Part shown: positions 27,017 through 35,770 of the stretch, piece by piece
How positions within the stretch are numbered: the first letter of the stretch is position 1
Layout of the letters: the number at the start of each line of letters is the position of its first letter
NCBI GenBank assembly: GCA_019634795.1
Contig: JAHCAR010000001.1
Location: forward strand, 186,001-250,000
Origin: Dokdonella sp.
Lineage (GTDB): Bacteria > Pseudomonadota > Gammaproteobacteria > Xanthomonadales > Rhodanobacteraceae
Direction: 5' to 3'
DNA length: 64,000 nt
Notes under the pieces: model-generated
Database searches by the model: none
The model's input: the letters and a program-made list of their open reading frames with translations, nothing else
What the model was told of the DNA's origin: nothing
Program-made: the position numbers and the translations under genes

Positions 27017-29014
27017 ATGCTCCCAGAACTCGGTCAATTCGCACTGATCCTCGCCCTCATGCTGAGCGCGGTGCAGTTCGTCGTTCCGCTGATCGGCGCT
27101 CAGACCGGCAATCGCGCCCTGATCGCCGTGGCCAGGCCCGCCGCGGCCGGACAGTTCGTGTTCGTGGTCTGCGCATTTGCAATCCTGACCTATGCGTTCA
27201 TGAGCCAGGACTTCTCGGTGGCCTATGTGGCGCAGAACTCGAACCTGCAATTGCCCTGGTACTACCGCTTCTCGGCGGTCTGGGGAGCCCACGAGGGGTC
27301 TCTGCTGCTGTGGATCCTGATCCTCAACATCTGGACCCTGGCGGTTGCCGTCTGCAGTCGTCGCCTGCCCGACGATTTCATGGCCCGCGTGCTCGGCGTG
27401 CTCGGCTTCGTCAGCCTCGGATTCCTGCTGTTCACGGTGCTGACCTCGAATCCGTTCGCGCGCCACCTGCCGGCGCTGGCCGACGGCAACGATCTCAATC
27501 CGGTCCTGCAGGACTTCGGCCTGATCGTGCATCCGCCGATGCTGTACATGGGCTATGTCGGATTCTCGGTCGCCTTTTCATTCGCCATCGCGGCCCTGCT
27601 CGGCGGCAAGCTCGACCAGCAGTGGGTGCGTTGGTCGCGCCCGTGGACGAATGCCGCCTGGGGCGTGCTGACCCTGGGCATCGCACTCGGCAGCTGGTGG
27701 GCCTACTACGAGCTCGGCTGGGGCGGCTGGTGGTTCTGGGATCCGGTCGAGAACGCCTCGTTCATGCCCTGGCTGGTCGGCACTGCGCTGATCCATTCCC
27801 AGGCCGTCACCGAGAAGCGCGGCAGTTTCCGCGCCTGGACCCTGCTGCTTGCGATCTTCGCATTCTCGCTGTCCCTGCTCGGCACGTTCCTGGTCCGCTC
27901 CGGCGTCCTCACATCCGTGCATTCGTTCGCCAGCGATCCGGAACGCGGCCTGTTCATCCTCGCCTTCCTGACCATCACGGTCGGCGGCTCGCTGCTGATC
28001 TACGCCCTGCGTGCACCCAAGGTCGCCGGCGGCGAACCGTTCGCCGCGGTCTCGCGCGAGACCCTGCTGCTGGTCAACAACCTGCTGTTCACCTGTGCCG
28101 CGGCGATGGTCCTGCTCGGCACCCTGTATCCACTGATCGGCGAGGCCTTCAATCTCGGCCGCATCTCGGTCGGTCCGCCCTACTTCGGCTTCATGTTCGT
28201 CCTGCTGATGGCGCCGATTGCGCTGCTGATTCCGTTCGGTCCGCTGCTGAAGTGGCGCGCCGGCGACCTGCACAAGGCGTTCAGGGCTTTGCGACCGGCA
28301 CTCATGTTGGCCGTGCTGGCCTGTATCGCGGCCTGGCTGATTGCCGACCGGCTTGCCTGGAAGGCCATGTTCGGCATTGCCGCGTCGATCTGGGTCGGCC
28401 TCGGCATCCTCGCCTATGCCGTGATGCGCTGGCGCAATGCACCACGCGGTCGGCGATTCACACCGGAAATGGTCGGCATGATCCTGGCCCATTTCGGCTT
28501 CGCGGTGTTCCTCGCCGGGGTCCTGGTCACCGAGGGCACGAGCATCGAGAAGGACGTGCGCCTGAGCCAGGGCGAAACGGCGACCCTCGGGGCCTACACG
28601 TTTCGCTTCGATGGCGTCGAGCGCGTTGACGGGCCGAACTTCGTCGCCGACCAGGGCACCGTGACGGTGACCCGCGACGATGGCGTGGTTTCGATCCTGC
28701 ATCCGCAGAAGCGCCAGTACACGAAGAGTTCGCAGATCCAGACCGAGTCCGACATCGACCCGGGATTCACGCGTGACCTCTACGTGGCCCTGGGCGAACC
28801 GCTCGGTGAGGGCGGCGCATGGTCGGTGCGGGTTTATCTCAAGCCGTTCATCCGCTGGATCTGGCTCGGTGCATTGATGATGATGCTGGGCGGCTTTGTC
28901 GCTGCCAGCGACCGCCGATTCCGGGTCCTGAGTGGCCAAGCCGCCGACGCGCCAGCAAAATCGGAGCCGGCCGCCCTCGGCGGGCAAACGGCCGGCGCCG
29001 GGGCCGGTGCATGA
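27017..29014 (+). CDS. ccmF: Cytochrome c heme lyase subunit CcmF
   Basis: The 665-residue membrane protein has many helices and the WWD motif WGGWWFWDPVENASFMPWL. It also carries conserved His-containing loops (GAHEGSLLLWIL; DFGLIVHPPMLYMGY; HSFASDPERG) and ends in a periplasmic domain plus last helix. It is the synthase that, with CcmH and CcmI, ligates heme to CXXCH in apocytochrome c. The C-terminal residues overlap the ccmG start by four bases. Length is normal for CcmF. Confidence 0.96.
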   Translation: MLPELGQFALILALMLSAVQFVVPLIGAQTGNRALIAVARPAAAGQFVFVVCAFAILTYAFMSQDFSVAYVAQNSNLQLPWYYRFSAVWGAHEGSLLLWILILNIWTLAVAVCSRRLPDDFMARVLGVLGFVSLGFLLFTVLTSNPFARHLPALADGNDLNPVLQDFGLIVHPPMLYMGYVGFSVAFSFAIAALLGGKLDQQWVRWSRPWTNAAWGVLTLGIALGSWWAYYELGWGGWWFWDPVENASFMPWLVGTALIHSQAVTEKRGSFRAWTLLLAIFAFSLSLLGTFLVRSGVLTSVHSFASDPERGLFILAFLTITVGGSLLIYALRAPKVAGGEPFAAVSRETLLLVNNLLFTCAAAMVLLGTLYPLIGEAFNLGRISVGPPYFGFMFVLLMAPIALLIPFGPLLKWRAGDLHKAFRALRPALMLAVLACIAAWLIADRLAWKAMFGIAASIWVGLGILAYAVMRWRNAPRGRRFTPEMVGMILAHFGFAVFLAGVLVTEGTSIEKDVRLSQGETATLGAYTFRFDGVERVDGPNFVADQGTVTVTRDDGVVSILHPQKRQYTKSSQIQTESDIDPGFTRDLYVALGEPLGEGGAWSVRVYLKPFIRWIWLGALMMMLGGFVAASDRRFRVLSGQAADAPAKSEPAALGGQTAGAGAGA

Positions 29015-29556
29015 ATACACGATTCCTGCCCTTGGCCGGATTTGCCCTGGTCGCGATCCTGCTCGGCTTCGGCATCGCCTGGATGCGCGGCAATTCCATG
29101 AACGAGGTGCCCTCGCCGCTGATCGGCAAGCCGGCCCCCGCCTTCGACCTGCCGCGCCTCGACGATCCGCAGCAGCGGCTCAGCAATGCGGACTTCAGTG
29201 GCAAGCCCTACCTGCTCAACGTATTTGCCAGCTGGTGCTTTGCCTGCCGCGACGAGCACCCGCTGCTGATGGCCGAAGCGAAACAGCTCGACATCCCGGT
29301 CATCGGCTTCAATTACAAGGACGATCCCGCCGACGCAAAGCGCTGGCTGTCACGCTTCGGCGATCCCTATTCGGTCGTGATCGCCGACCGTGACGGCCGC
29401 ACCGCCATCGATTTCGGCGTGTATGGCGCACCCGAATCGTTCCTGGTCGATGCGAACGGCATCATTCGCTACAAACGTATCGGCGCGATCACGCCCGAGG
29501 TGATGGCATTCGAGATCAAGCCGCGTCTGAAAGCCATGCAAGGAGCGGGAGGATGA
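29011..29556 (+). CDS. ccmG: Periplasmic thioredoxin CcmG (DsbE)
   Basis: The 181-residue protein has a membrane anchor (LPLAGFALVAILLGFGIAW) and a thioredoxin fold with the active site ASWCFACRDEHP (WCXXC with Phe-Ala between the cysteines). The C-terminal GAPESFLVDANGIIRYKRIG holds the cis-proline region. It keeps the cysteines of the apocytochrome CXXCH motif reduced. It overlaps ccmF and ccmH by four bases each. The CFAC dipeptide is less usual than the P/V-containing versions but spacing is intact. Confidence 0.94.
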   Translation: MNTRFLPLAGFALVAILLGFGIAWMRGNSMNEVPSPLIGKPAPAFDLPRLDDPQQRLSNADFSGKPYLLNVFASWCFACRDEHPLLMAEAKQLDIPVIGFNYKDDPADAKRWLSRFGDPYSVVIADRDGRTAIDFGVYGAPESFLVDANGIIRYKRIGAITPEVMAFEIKPRLKAMQGAGG

Positions 29557-30014
29557 AGTCAGCACCGGCAAACCGGCTGGGCAGACTGCGGGTATTGCTG
29601 CTCTGCGTTGCGCTGCTACTGCCGCTGGCGGCGGCAGCGATCGACGCGCTGCCGTTCAAGGATCGCGCCGAGGAACAACGCTTCCAGAATCTCACCCGCC
29701 AGTTGCGCTGCCTGGTCTGCCAGAACGAAAGCCTGGCCGATTCCAGCGCCGACCTGGCCAAGGACCTGCGCCAGGAAGTCTTCGAGCAGATGCGCCAGGG
29801 CAAGTCCGACGCCGAAATCAAGCGCTACCTGACCGCCCGCTACAGCGATTTCGTGCTCTACAACCCGCCCCTGCGCGGCGGCACGTTCGTGCTCTGGTTC
29901 GGTCCCCTGCTGGTGCTGCTGATCGGCAGCGCGATCGTGTTCAGGATCGTGCGCCGCCGCGGCGCGACGAAACCCTCCGCTGCCCCTGCATCGACCAACG
30001 AGGAAGACTGGTAA
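29553..30014 (+). CDS. ccmH: Cytochrome c maturation thiol protein CcmH
   Basis: The 153-residue protein has a signal peptide, the redox motif LRCLVCQNESLADS, a three-helix periplasmic bundle and a C-terminal membrane helix (FVLWFGPLLVLLIGSAIVF). It corresponds to the N-terminal half of E. coli CcmH, the CTRIC/LRCxxC partner of CcmF, with the TPR half as a separate CcmI gene. Its stop and the ccmI start share one base. Length matches stand-alone CcmH/CcmL. Confidence 0.95.
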   Translation: MKSAPANRLGRLRVLLLCVALLLPLAAAAIDALPFKDRAEEQRFQNLTRQLRCLVCQNESLADSSADLAKDLRQEVFEQMRQGKSDAEIKRYLTARYSDFVLYNPPLRGGTFVLWFGPLLVLLIGSAIVFRIVRRRGATKPSAAPASTNEEDW

Positions 30015-31270
30015 TGACGATGTTCGTGATACTGGTCGGCGCCATGCTCGTCGTTGCCCTCGCCTTTCCGCTGGTTCCGCTGTTGAGGCACCGACAAGCG
30101 CTGCCAGGCGCAAGCGATGCGGACGCACGCAAGCTCAAGGCCCTGAACGACGCGCTGTCCGCGGGCGTCATCGACGACACTGAATACCAGGCCAAGCTGG
30201 CCACGCTGGCGCCTGCCGCCGCAGTCTCGCCGGGATCCGGCGGCGCTCGTGGTTCATTGCTCGTCTCGCTGCTGGTCGCCTTGCTGGTTCCGGCCGGCGC
30301 CATCGTCCTGTACAGCCTCAATGGCGATCCGCGCGCCCTCGATCCGACCCGGATTGCGGCATCGGCAGACCAGGACCCGGCCAGCGGCGGCGACGCCGCC
30401 CAACCGGTCGACATGGACCAGGCCATCGCCGGGCTGGTTGCCAAGCTAGAGGCCAACCCGGACAACGCGAATGGCTGGGCCCTGCTCGGCCGGGCCTACC
30501 AGGCCACGGGCAAGTTCGCCGAATCGCGCGATGCACTCAAGCGCGCCTACGAGCTCGAACCCGACAACAACGATCTGACCGTCGAATATGCGCAGGCCCT
30601 GGCCCTGTCCGGCGAGGGCCGCCGCATCGCTGGCGAATCGCGTGAGCTGATCGAGCGCGTGCTGAAGGCCGATCCGGGGCACCAGCGCGCACTCTGGCTG
30701 ATCGGCATCAGCGACTACCAGGCCGGCGACTACAATGCCGCGATCACGGCCTGGAACCAGCTGCTGCCCGGCTTGCCCCCCGAAAGCGACATCGCAAAGA
30801 GCGTGCGCGAACAGATCGCCGATGCGCAGCGCCTCGGCGGCACCGTCGCCATCGCGGAGGTTGCCGCGCCGCCAAGCGCTCCGGCCCCCGCGACCAACGG
30901 GGAAACGGCAAGCCCGGCCGCGGGACCCGCGCTGACCGTCAAGGTCAGCCTGGACCCCAGCCTGAGCGAGCGCCTCGATCCTTCGGCCACGCTGTTCGTG
31001 TTCGCCCGTGCCGAAAATGGCCCACCGATGCCGCTGGCCATCCAACGGCTGTCGGCTGCCAAGCTGCCCGTGACAGTCACCCTCGATGACTCGATGGGCA
31101 TGCTGCCGTCGATGAAGCTTTCGATGTTTCCGAAGGTGATCGTCGGCGCACGAATTTCCCGAAGTGGCAACGCCCTGGCCCAGTCCGGCGATCTCCAGGT
31201 ACTCGCCAACGGTATCGATGTCGCGCGCAAGCAACCCATTGACCTGGTCATCGACAGTGTCGTGCCGTGA
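30014..31270 (+). CDS. ccmI: Cytochrome c maturation chaperone CcmI
   Basis: The 418-residue protein has two N-terminal membrane helices enclosing a cytoplasmic loop (LKALNDALSAGVIDDTEYQAKLATL), then TPR repeats from about residue 135 (NGWALLGRAYQATGKFAESRDALKRAYELEPDN). The C-terminal beta domain (TVKVSLDPSLSERLDPSATLFVFARA) matches the CcmI/CycH group. It captures apocytochrome C-termini and presents them to CcmFH. It is the last gene of the ccm operon; metX begins 48 bases later on the same strand. Confidence 0.93.
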   Translation: MTMFVILVGAMLVVALAFPLVPLLRHRQALPGASDADARKLKALNDALSAGVIDDTEYQAKLATLAPAAAVSPGSGGARGSLLVSLLVALLVPAGAIVLYSLNGDPRALDPTRIAASADQDPASGGDAAQPVDMDQAIAGLVAKLEANPDNANGWALLGRAYQATGKFAESRDALKRAYELEPDNNDLTVEYAQALALSGEGRRIAGESRELIERVLKADPGHQRALWLIGISDYQAGDYNAAITAWNQLLPGLPPESDIAKSVREQIADAQRLGGTVAIAEVAAPPSAPAPATNGETASPAAGPALTVKVSLDPSLSERLDPSATLFVFARAENGPPMPLAIQRLSAAKLPVTVTLDDSMGMLPSMKLSMFPKVIVGARISRSGNALAQSGDLQVLANGIDVARKQPIDLVIDSVVP

Positions 31271-31318
31271 CCCTCTGGGCGACAGCGAAGATCACGACAG
31301 TCGCCGGGAGCGCCGCTG

Positions 31319-32443
31319 ATGGCGAGCGCTGACCGGCCCGCACCGGGCGATGCCCGACGCTACTTCGAGCTCTCGCCGCATTTCGCCATGAAACGCGGCG
31401 GCGCGCTGCATGGCGCTCGTGTCGCCTACGAAACCTGGGGCAGGCTTTCGGCCGATCGCGACAACGCGATCCTGATTCTGACCGGACTTTCACCGAACGC
31501 GCATGCGGCGGCGAACGAGGACGATCCCGCGCCGGGCTGGTGGCAGGAGATGCTCGGGCCGGGCAAGCCGATCGACACCGACCGCTGGTACGTGATCTGC
31601 GTGAATACGCTCGGCAGTTGCAAGGGCTCGACCGGCCCGGCATCGGTCAACCCGGATACCGGCAAACTCTACCGGCTGGATTTTCCCGAACTCAGCCTCG
31701 AGGACGCCGCCAATGCGGCATTCCAGCTGGTCAGCGGTCTCGGCATTGAGCGCCTTGCCTGCCTTATCGGCAATTCGATGGGCGGGATGACCGCCCTGGC
31801 CTACCTGTCTCTGCATCCAGGCAGCGCAAGGGCGCACATAAGCATATCCACCGCACCGCAGGCGCAGCCCTTTTCGATCGCGATCCGATCGTTGCAGCGC
31901 GAAGCGATCCGTCTCGATCCCAATTGGCAGCTCGGCCAGTACGACGACGAAAACTATCCCGATGCGGGCATGAGCATCGCGCGCAAGCTCGGCGTCATTA
32001 CCTACCGTTCGGCGATGGAGTGGGTCGGGCGCTTCGCGCGCATCCGGCTCGATTCCGAACAGCGCGACGACGAACCGTTTGCCGTCGAATTCCAGGTCGA
32101 GTCCTACCTGGCCGGACATGCGAAACGCTTCGTGCGCAACTTCGACCCGAACTGCTATCTCTATCTTTCGCGGGCCAGCGACTGGTTCGACATTGCCGAG
32201 CATGGCGGCGGCGATGCCTCAGCGGGACTCTCCCGCATCCATCTCGAACGCGCCCTCGTCATCGGGGTCAGCACCGACATCCTGTTCCCGCTCTCGCAGC
32301 AGGAGGAAATTGCCGAGGGACTGCGCAAGGGCGGCGCAGATGTGGATTTCGTGGCGCTGGACAGTCCGCAGGGGCACGACGCCTTCCTCGTCGATATCGA
32401 CGGATTCGGCGGGGCAATCGCGCCGTTCCTGGGCTCGCTGTAG
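31319..32443 (+). CDS. metX: MetX-family acyltransferase, probable serine O-succinyltransferase
   Basis: The 374-residue alpha/beta hydrolase has the acyltransferase nucleophile Ser in IGNSMGGMTALAY, the catalytic Asp in VSTDILFPLSQQ and His in PQGHDAFL. NTLGSCKGSTGPAS is the family signature. Homoserine acetyl- and succinyltransferases share this fold. The LSPNAHAA segment where homoserine enzymes carry the acceptor motif is like that of Xanthomonas enzymes shown to succinylate serine. I therefore favour a serine O-succinyltransferase feeding cysteine synthesis, but that is inference. A cysteine dioxygenase gene lies 71 bases downstream. Confidence 0.85.
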   Translation: MASADRPAPGDARRYFELSPHFAMKRGGALHGARVAYETWGRLSADRDNAILILTGLSPNAHAAANEDDPAPGWWQEMLGPGKPIDTDRWYVICVNTLGSCKGSTGPASVNPDTGKLYRLDFPELSLEDAANAAFQLVSGLGIERLACLIGNSMGGMTALAYLSLHPGSARAHISISTAPQAQPFSIAIRSLQREAIRLDPNWQLGQYDDENYPDAGMSIARKLGVITYRSAMEWVGRFARIRLDSEQRDDEPFAVEFQVESYLAGHAKRFVRNFDPNCYLYLSRASDWFDIAEHGGGDASAGLSRIHLERALVIGVSTDILFPLSQQEEIAEGLRKGGADVDFVALDSPQGHDAFLVDIDGFGGAIAPFLGSL

Positions 32444-32514
32444 AATTGAGCCGCCAAATCGGGGGCAAGGCTCTGCGCAACCCCGGTATCCCGATCCAGA
32501 AAGGCCCGTTCGCC

Positions 32515-33093
32515 ATGCTTGCACTCGATTTTCCCGGTTCGCGCAGACTCGTCGAATCCCTCGACGACGCGGTACGCAAGGACTGCACCACAGCCATCAC
32601 CGATGCCCTGCGCCAGACCCTGTGCCGACTCATGCACGACAAGGGCGTAAGCCTGCCGGATTGCGTCTATGAGCCTGCCAGCGACCACTATGCGCGTCGT
32701 GAAATCTATCGCAGCGACGACCTCGGCTATTGCGTGATCGCCATGACCTGGGGCCCCGGCCAGGGCACCGCCATTCACGACCATGCCGGCATGTGGTGCG
32801 TCGAGGGCGTCTGGCACGGTCAGATCGAAGTCACTCCCTACGAGCTGGTCGAACAGGACCAGGGGCTCTACCGCTTCGAATCGCGCGGCACCATGCTGGC
32901 CGGACCCGGCTCGGCCGGCAGCCTGATCCCGCCGCACGAATATCACACCATCCGCAACCCGAGCGACGATGCGATTGCCGTTTCGCTGCACATCTATCGC
33001 GGCTCGATGACCTCGTGCGCCGTGTTCCGCAAGATCAGGGACAACTGGTACGAACGCGACCAGTGCAAGCTTTCGCTGGATCGCACGCATTGA
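32515..33093 (+). CDS. Cysteine dioxygenase-family protein
   Basis: The 192-residue cupin has the iron ligands in IHDHAG (two His) and EYHTIRN (third His). Arg in the HYARREI segment aligns with Arg60 of rat cysteine dioxygenase, favouring cysteine over 3-mercaptopropionate. Cys in AGMWCVEGV falls at the position of rat Cys93 and Tyr in SLHIY at that of Tyr157, the pair that forms the thioether cofactor in eukaryotic enzymes. It would oxidise cysteine to cysteine sulfinate. It follows the MetX-like gene and precedes a tRNA. The start at 32515 is family-normal. Confidence 0.85.
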   Translation: MLALDFPGSRRLVESLDDAVRKDCTTAITDALRQTLCRLMHDKGVSLPDCVYEPASDHYARREIYRSDDLGYCVIAMTWGPGQGTAIHDHAGMWCVEGVWHGQIEVTPYELVEQDQGLYRFESRGTMLAGPGSAGSLIPPHEYHTIRNPSDDAIAVSLHIYRGSMTSCAVFRKIRDNWYERDQCKLSLDRTH

Positions 33094-33119
33094 GCGCGGC
33101 TCACCCGCTGATCCCGGGC

Positions 33120-33150
33120 TTGAATCCGGTACCGCGTTCTGGCGTATACT
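33120..33150 (+). promoter_or_regulatory. Possible tRNA-Leu promoter
   Basis: TTGAAT at 33120-33125 and TATACT at 33145-33150 lie 19 bases apart, a slightly long spacer, and 11 bases before the tRNA. TATACT is a strong -10 match and its placement suits a short tRNA leader; the -35 is uncertain. Confidence 0.45.
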
Positions 33151-33161
33151 CCGCGCCCCGC

Positions 33162-33248
33162 GCCGAAGTGGCGGAACTGGTAGACGCGCCGGACTCAAAA
33201 TCCGGTTCTGGCGACAGAGTGCGAGTTCGATTCTCGCCTTCGGCACCA
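33162..33248 (+). tRNA. tRNA-Leu (anticodon CAA)
   Basis: An 87-base tRNA with a long variable arm. The acceptor arms GCCGAAG and CTTCGGC pair perfectly, the anticodon stem CCGGA/TCCGG encloses CTCAAAA (anticodon CAA, reading UUG), the T arm is GCGAGTTCGATTCTCGC and ACCA is encoded at the 3' end. Confidence 0.97.
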
Positions 33249-33388
33249 ATTCGATCGATCCCCGGCGGCATGCTTGCACCCGGCCGCACAGGCACGGCAT
33301 CATGCCGTATCGCCGGACAGCCTCCACAGGGGCAGGCTGCCGGAGCGGTATCCCATCGGGATTTCCACTTCAGGCTAGTCGACTGCGC

Positions 33389-34093
33389 ATGATCGAATTC
33401 GGCCACAGCTCGCACGTCGGTTTGCGCCGCGAGCACAACGAAGACACCTACTATGCCGATGCCGACATGGGCGTCTGGCTGGTCGCCGACGGCATGGGTG
33501 GCCATGAGCATGGCGAGGTGGCCAGCGCCATCGCCCGCGACACCCTGATCGAGCAGATCAACAAGGGCACGCCGCTCGTGCGGGCGGTGCAGATGGCGGA
33601 CGAGGAAATCATTCGCCATTCGAACCGTCGCAGCGAAGCGCTGCCCATGGGTACGACGATCGCGGCGATGCGTCTGGTCGGCACCAATGAGTTCGAGATC
33701 GCCTGGGTCGGCGACAGTCGCATCTATCTCTGGAACGGCGCACTCAAGCAGATCTCGCAGGATCATTCTTATGTCCAGGAGCTGATCGATCAGGGTGCCA
33801 TCACCAGCGAGCAGGCACGCAACCACCCGCATCGGAACGTGGTGACCCAGGCGCTGGGGGTCACCGATCCACAGTCACTTCGGGTCGAACTGGTTCGCGG
33901 CGAATTCGGCCCCGGCATGCAGATCCTGCTGTGCAGCGATGGCCTGACCGAGGAGGTCAGCGATGCCGAGATCGCTGCACTGCTCGGCCGCGAGGAACTC
34001 TCGGCACAGGAATGCGTGGACCAGCTGATCCTGGCCGCCCTCGATGGCGGCGGATCCGACAACGTCACGGTCATCCTGGTCCGCAATCGCTGA
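33389..34093 (+). CDS. PP2C-type Ser/Thr protein phosphatase (Stp1-like)
   Basis: The 234-residue cytosolic PP2C phosphatase has the metal-binding motifs REHNED, ADGMGGHEHG, VGDSRIYLW, SDGLTEEV and GGSDNVTVIL in order, so the catalytic centre is complete. It removes phosphate from Ser/Thr residues. The start at 33389 (MIEFGHSSHVGL) begins the domain at the usual place; the frame is open upstream without homology. No kinase is adjacent; the only Ser/Thr kinase in the window is at 51.5-53.2 kb, so a partnership is speculative. Confidence 0.93.
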   Translation: MIEFGHSSHVGLRREHNEDTYYADADMGVWLVADGMGGHEHGEVASAIARDTLIEQINKGTPLVRAVQMADEEIIRHSNRRSEALPMGTTIAAMRLVGTNEFEIAWVGDSRIYLWNGALKQISQDHSYVQELIDQGAITSEQARNHPHRNVVTQALGVTDPQSLRVELVRGEFGPGMQILLCSDGLTEEVSDAEIAALLGREELSAQECVDQLILAALDGGGSDNVTVILVRNR

Positions 34094-34154
34094 GCGATCG
34101 CGGCAACGCGCCCGATCCGTCCGTTCCGCCCTGCCGGCCCTGCTCCGCTTCGAC

Positions 34155-34186
34155 CCAATGACGCCCCCTTGCGGAGGCGTCATTGG
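34155..34186. terminator. Bidirectional terminator-like hairpin
   Basis: CCAATGACGCC and GGCGTCATTGG form a perfect 11-base stem around a 10-base loop, in the 99-base gap between convergent genes. It lies seven bases after the pentaheme cytochrome stop (minus strand) and 61 bases after the phosphatase stop. Confidence 0.6.
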
Positions 34187-34192
34187 CGATGA

Positions 34193-35518
34193 TCAGGGTG
34201 CCGCCGCCCTCAATGCGGCCAGGGCATTGTTGAAGTTCTGCACCGACCAGGAGTTTTCATCCTTGATCGTGGCGTACAGCGCATCGAGACGGTTGCGCAG
34301 CATCTGCGCCTTCTCACCATCGACCTTGCCGTCGTTTTCGAATGCGACGACAACCGACTGCGCTGCCATCGCGACCTGCTCGGCCGAGGCGTAGTCACGG
34401 TACTCGCCGCGCTTGGCATCGGCTTCGATGCTGGCGAGGATGGCATCGAGACTGTCCGGGCCGTAGTTGAAGGCAGCGACTGTCGGCAACAAGTCCTCGA
34501 TCGTTGCGCGCAGGCGTCGTGCCGCGGCAAAGGTCGCATCGCGGCTTTGGGTGGTGGCCTTGTGCAAGGCGCGCGTCTGCTCGAGCAGGCGTGCCGCGGC
34601 GGCCTTGTCGACCGGCGCCAGCACGTGGCGGAACATGACCAGGTTGGCATCGTTGAGGCGCACGACGCCCGGGCCGAGGCCGGTGCCCTGGCGCGGACCC
34701 CATTTCCTGCCCGACATGAGCCGGTGGCAGGCATGGCAGTCGAACAGGACCAGCTCGGGGAAGATGCCTTTCCAGCCGGCCTTCTCGTCAACGACCAGAT
34801 CGAGCAGGTTCTCAGCGGCCACGCCCTGGCCGACCGCCCAGTCACGGACGCCATTCCATTCGCCCTTGCGCTTGGTCCAGGACTCACCGATCTTGTAGTG
34901 CGGGTGCAGCCAGGTGAAGGTATCCAATTCGAACGACAGCCGCGGGTGGCCGGCGCCCATGATGCGATGGGTGATCATGCGATCGGCCGTTCCCATATGG
35001 CAGGACAGGCACAGGCGCGCGCGCGCCACGGGCTGGTCGGTCGGGTAGAGCCCGTTCTTGACGTTCTCGGCGTGGCTGACCGAACGATCGGCATGTGCAT
35101 TCAGCCAGAGCTCGGAACCGCCGTGGCAGGACTCGCAACCGACGCCGTCGGAGATCTGGAAGCGGTCGCCGCGCTTGTCGGCTGCAATCGAATCGGCATG
35201 GCAATCGAGGCAGACCTTGGCCTCGGTCGGGTCGCCGATGCCGAGATTGCGGGCGATCGACTTCGATGCGTCGCTTTGCAGGGTCTGCCAGGCCTTGGCG
35301 TGCGGGTCGAATTCCTGCCAGATCGCAAATTCATTCTGCTGGACGTTCGAATCACGAAACGGCTGCGACGCGCCATGGCAGACGCTGTTGCTGCAACTGG
35401 CCACGCCAAGATGCTTGTGGGATTCAATGGAGCTGACGGCCGAAGGCGCAGCCGTAGCAACGATCGGAATTGACGCCAGCAGCAGCATGACGAGCAATGC
35501 AGAACCGCAACGCTTCAT
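34193..35518 (-). CDS. Secreted pentaheme cytochrome c
   Basis: The 441-residue protein has a Sec signal (residues 1-24) and five heme-attachment motifs: C42-X4-C47-H48 (SCSNSVCH) and four CXXCH at C103, C128, C170 and C261 (CLDCH, CESCH, CLSCH, CHACH). Many other His residues could be distal ligands. The C-terminal ~170 residues are helical without heme sites. It belongs to the broad cytochrome c554/multiheme family; the partner enzyme and substrate are unknown. The 252 bases upstream have no gene. It would be a client of the ccm system at 24-31 kb, which must handle a CX4CH site. Confidence 0.88.
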   Translation of the reverse strand: MKRCGSALLVMLLLASIPIVATAAPSAVSSIESHKHLGVASCSNSVCHGASQPFRDSNVQQNEFAIWQEFDPHAKAWQTLQSDASKSIARNLGIGDPTEAKVCLDCHADSIAADKRGDRFQISDGVGCESCHGGSELWLNAHADRSVSHAENVKNGLYPTDQPVARARLCLSCHMGTADRMITHRIMGAGHPRLSFELDTFTWLHPHYKIGESWTKRKGEWNGVRDWAVGQGVAAENLLDLVVDEKAGWKGIFPELVLFDCHACHRLMSGRKWGPRQGTGLGPGVVRLNDANLVMFRHVLAPVDKAAAARLLEQTRALHKATTQSRDATFAAARRLRATIEDLLPTVAAFNYGPDSLDAILASIEADAKRGEYRDYASAEQVAMAAQSVVVAFENDGKVDGEKAQMLRNRLDALYATIKDENSWSVQNFNNALAALRAAAP

Positions 35519-35770
35519 AGATCTTCTCCCCGTAGCTATCCGCCTGGACTCACGTTCGGGCCATCTTCCCCGCCCCGATTATGCACCACATCGACCACAT
35601 TTCTCACGCCCCGGCCCGGCGAAACGGTCCGGCACAAGCAAAACCGCCCTGAGCCTGGCGGCCGGATTCCTGCGGAACGGCGCTTGCGAGACAGTGGGAT
35701 GCAGGCGCTCCGCGGGTCAAGGCCGCCTCCCCGTGCACCAGCACGCCGCGCGCCGGACGGGACACGCAGC
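35519..35770. other. Intergenic region upstream of the cytochrome gene
   Basis: These 252 bases between the cytochrome start and the dnaQ stop hold no convincing gene on either strand and no clear promoter. GGGGAGAAGATC just before the cytochrome ATG serves as its ribosome-binding site. Confidence 0.4.

Noticed and set aside
33389..34093. Phosphatase and kinase as a toxin-like or signalling pair
   Set aside because: They lie 17 kb apart on different strands; no linkage can be shown from the sequence.
34193..35518. Denitrification or nitrification operon around the cytochrome
   Set aside because: No other redox or nitrogen gene is adjacent, so no pathway can be assigned.
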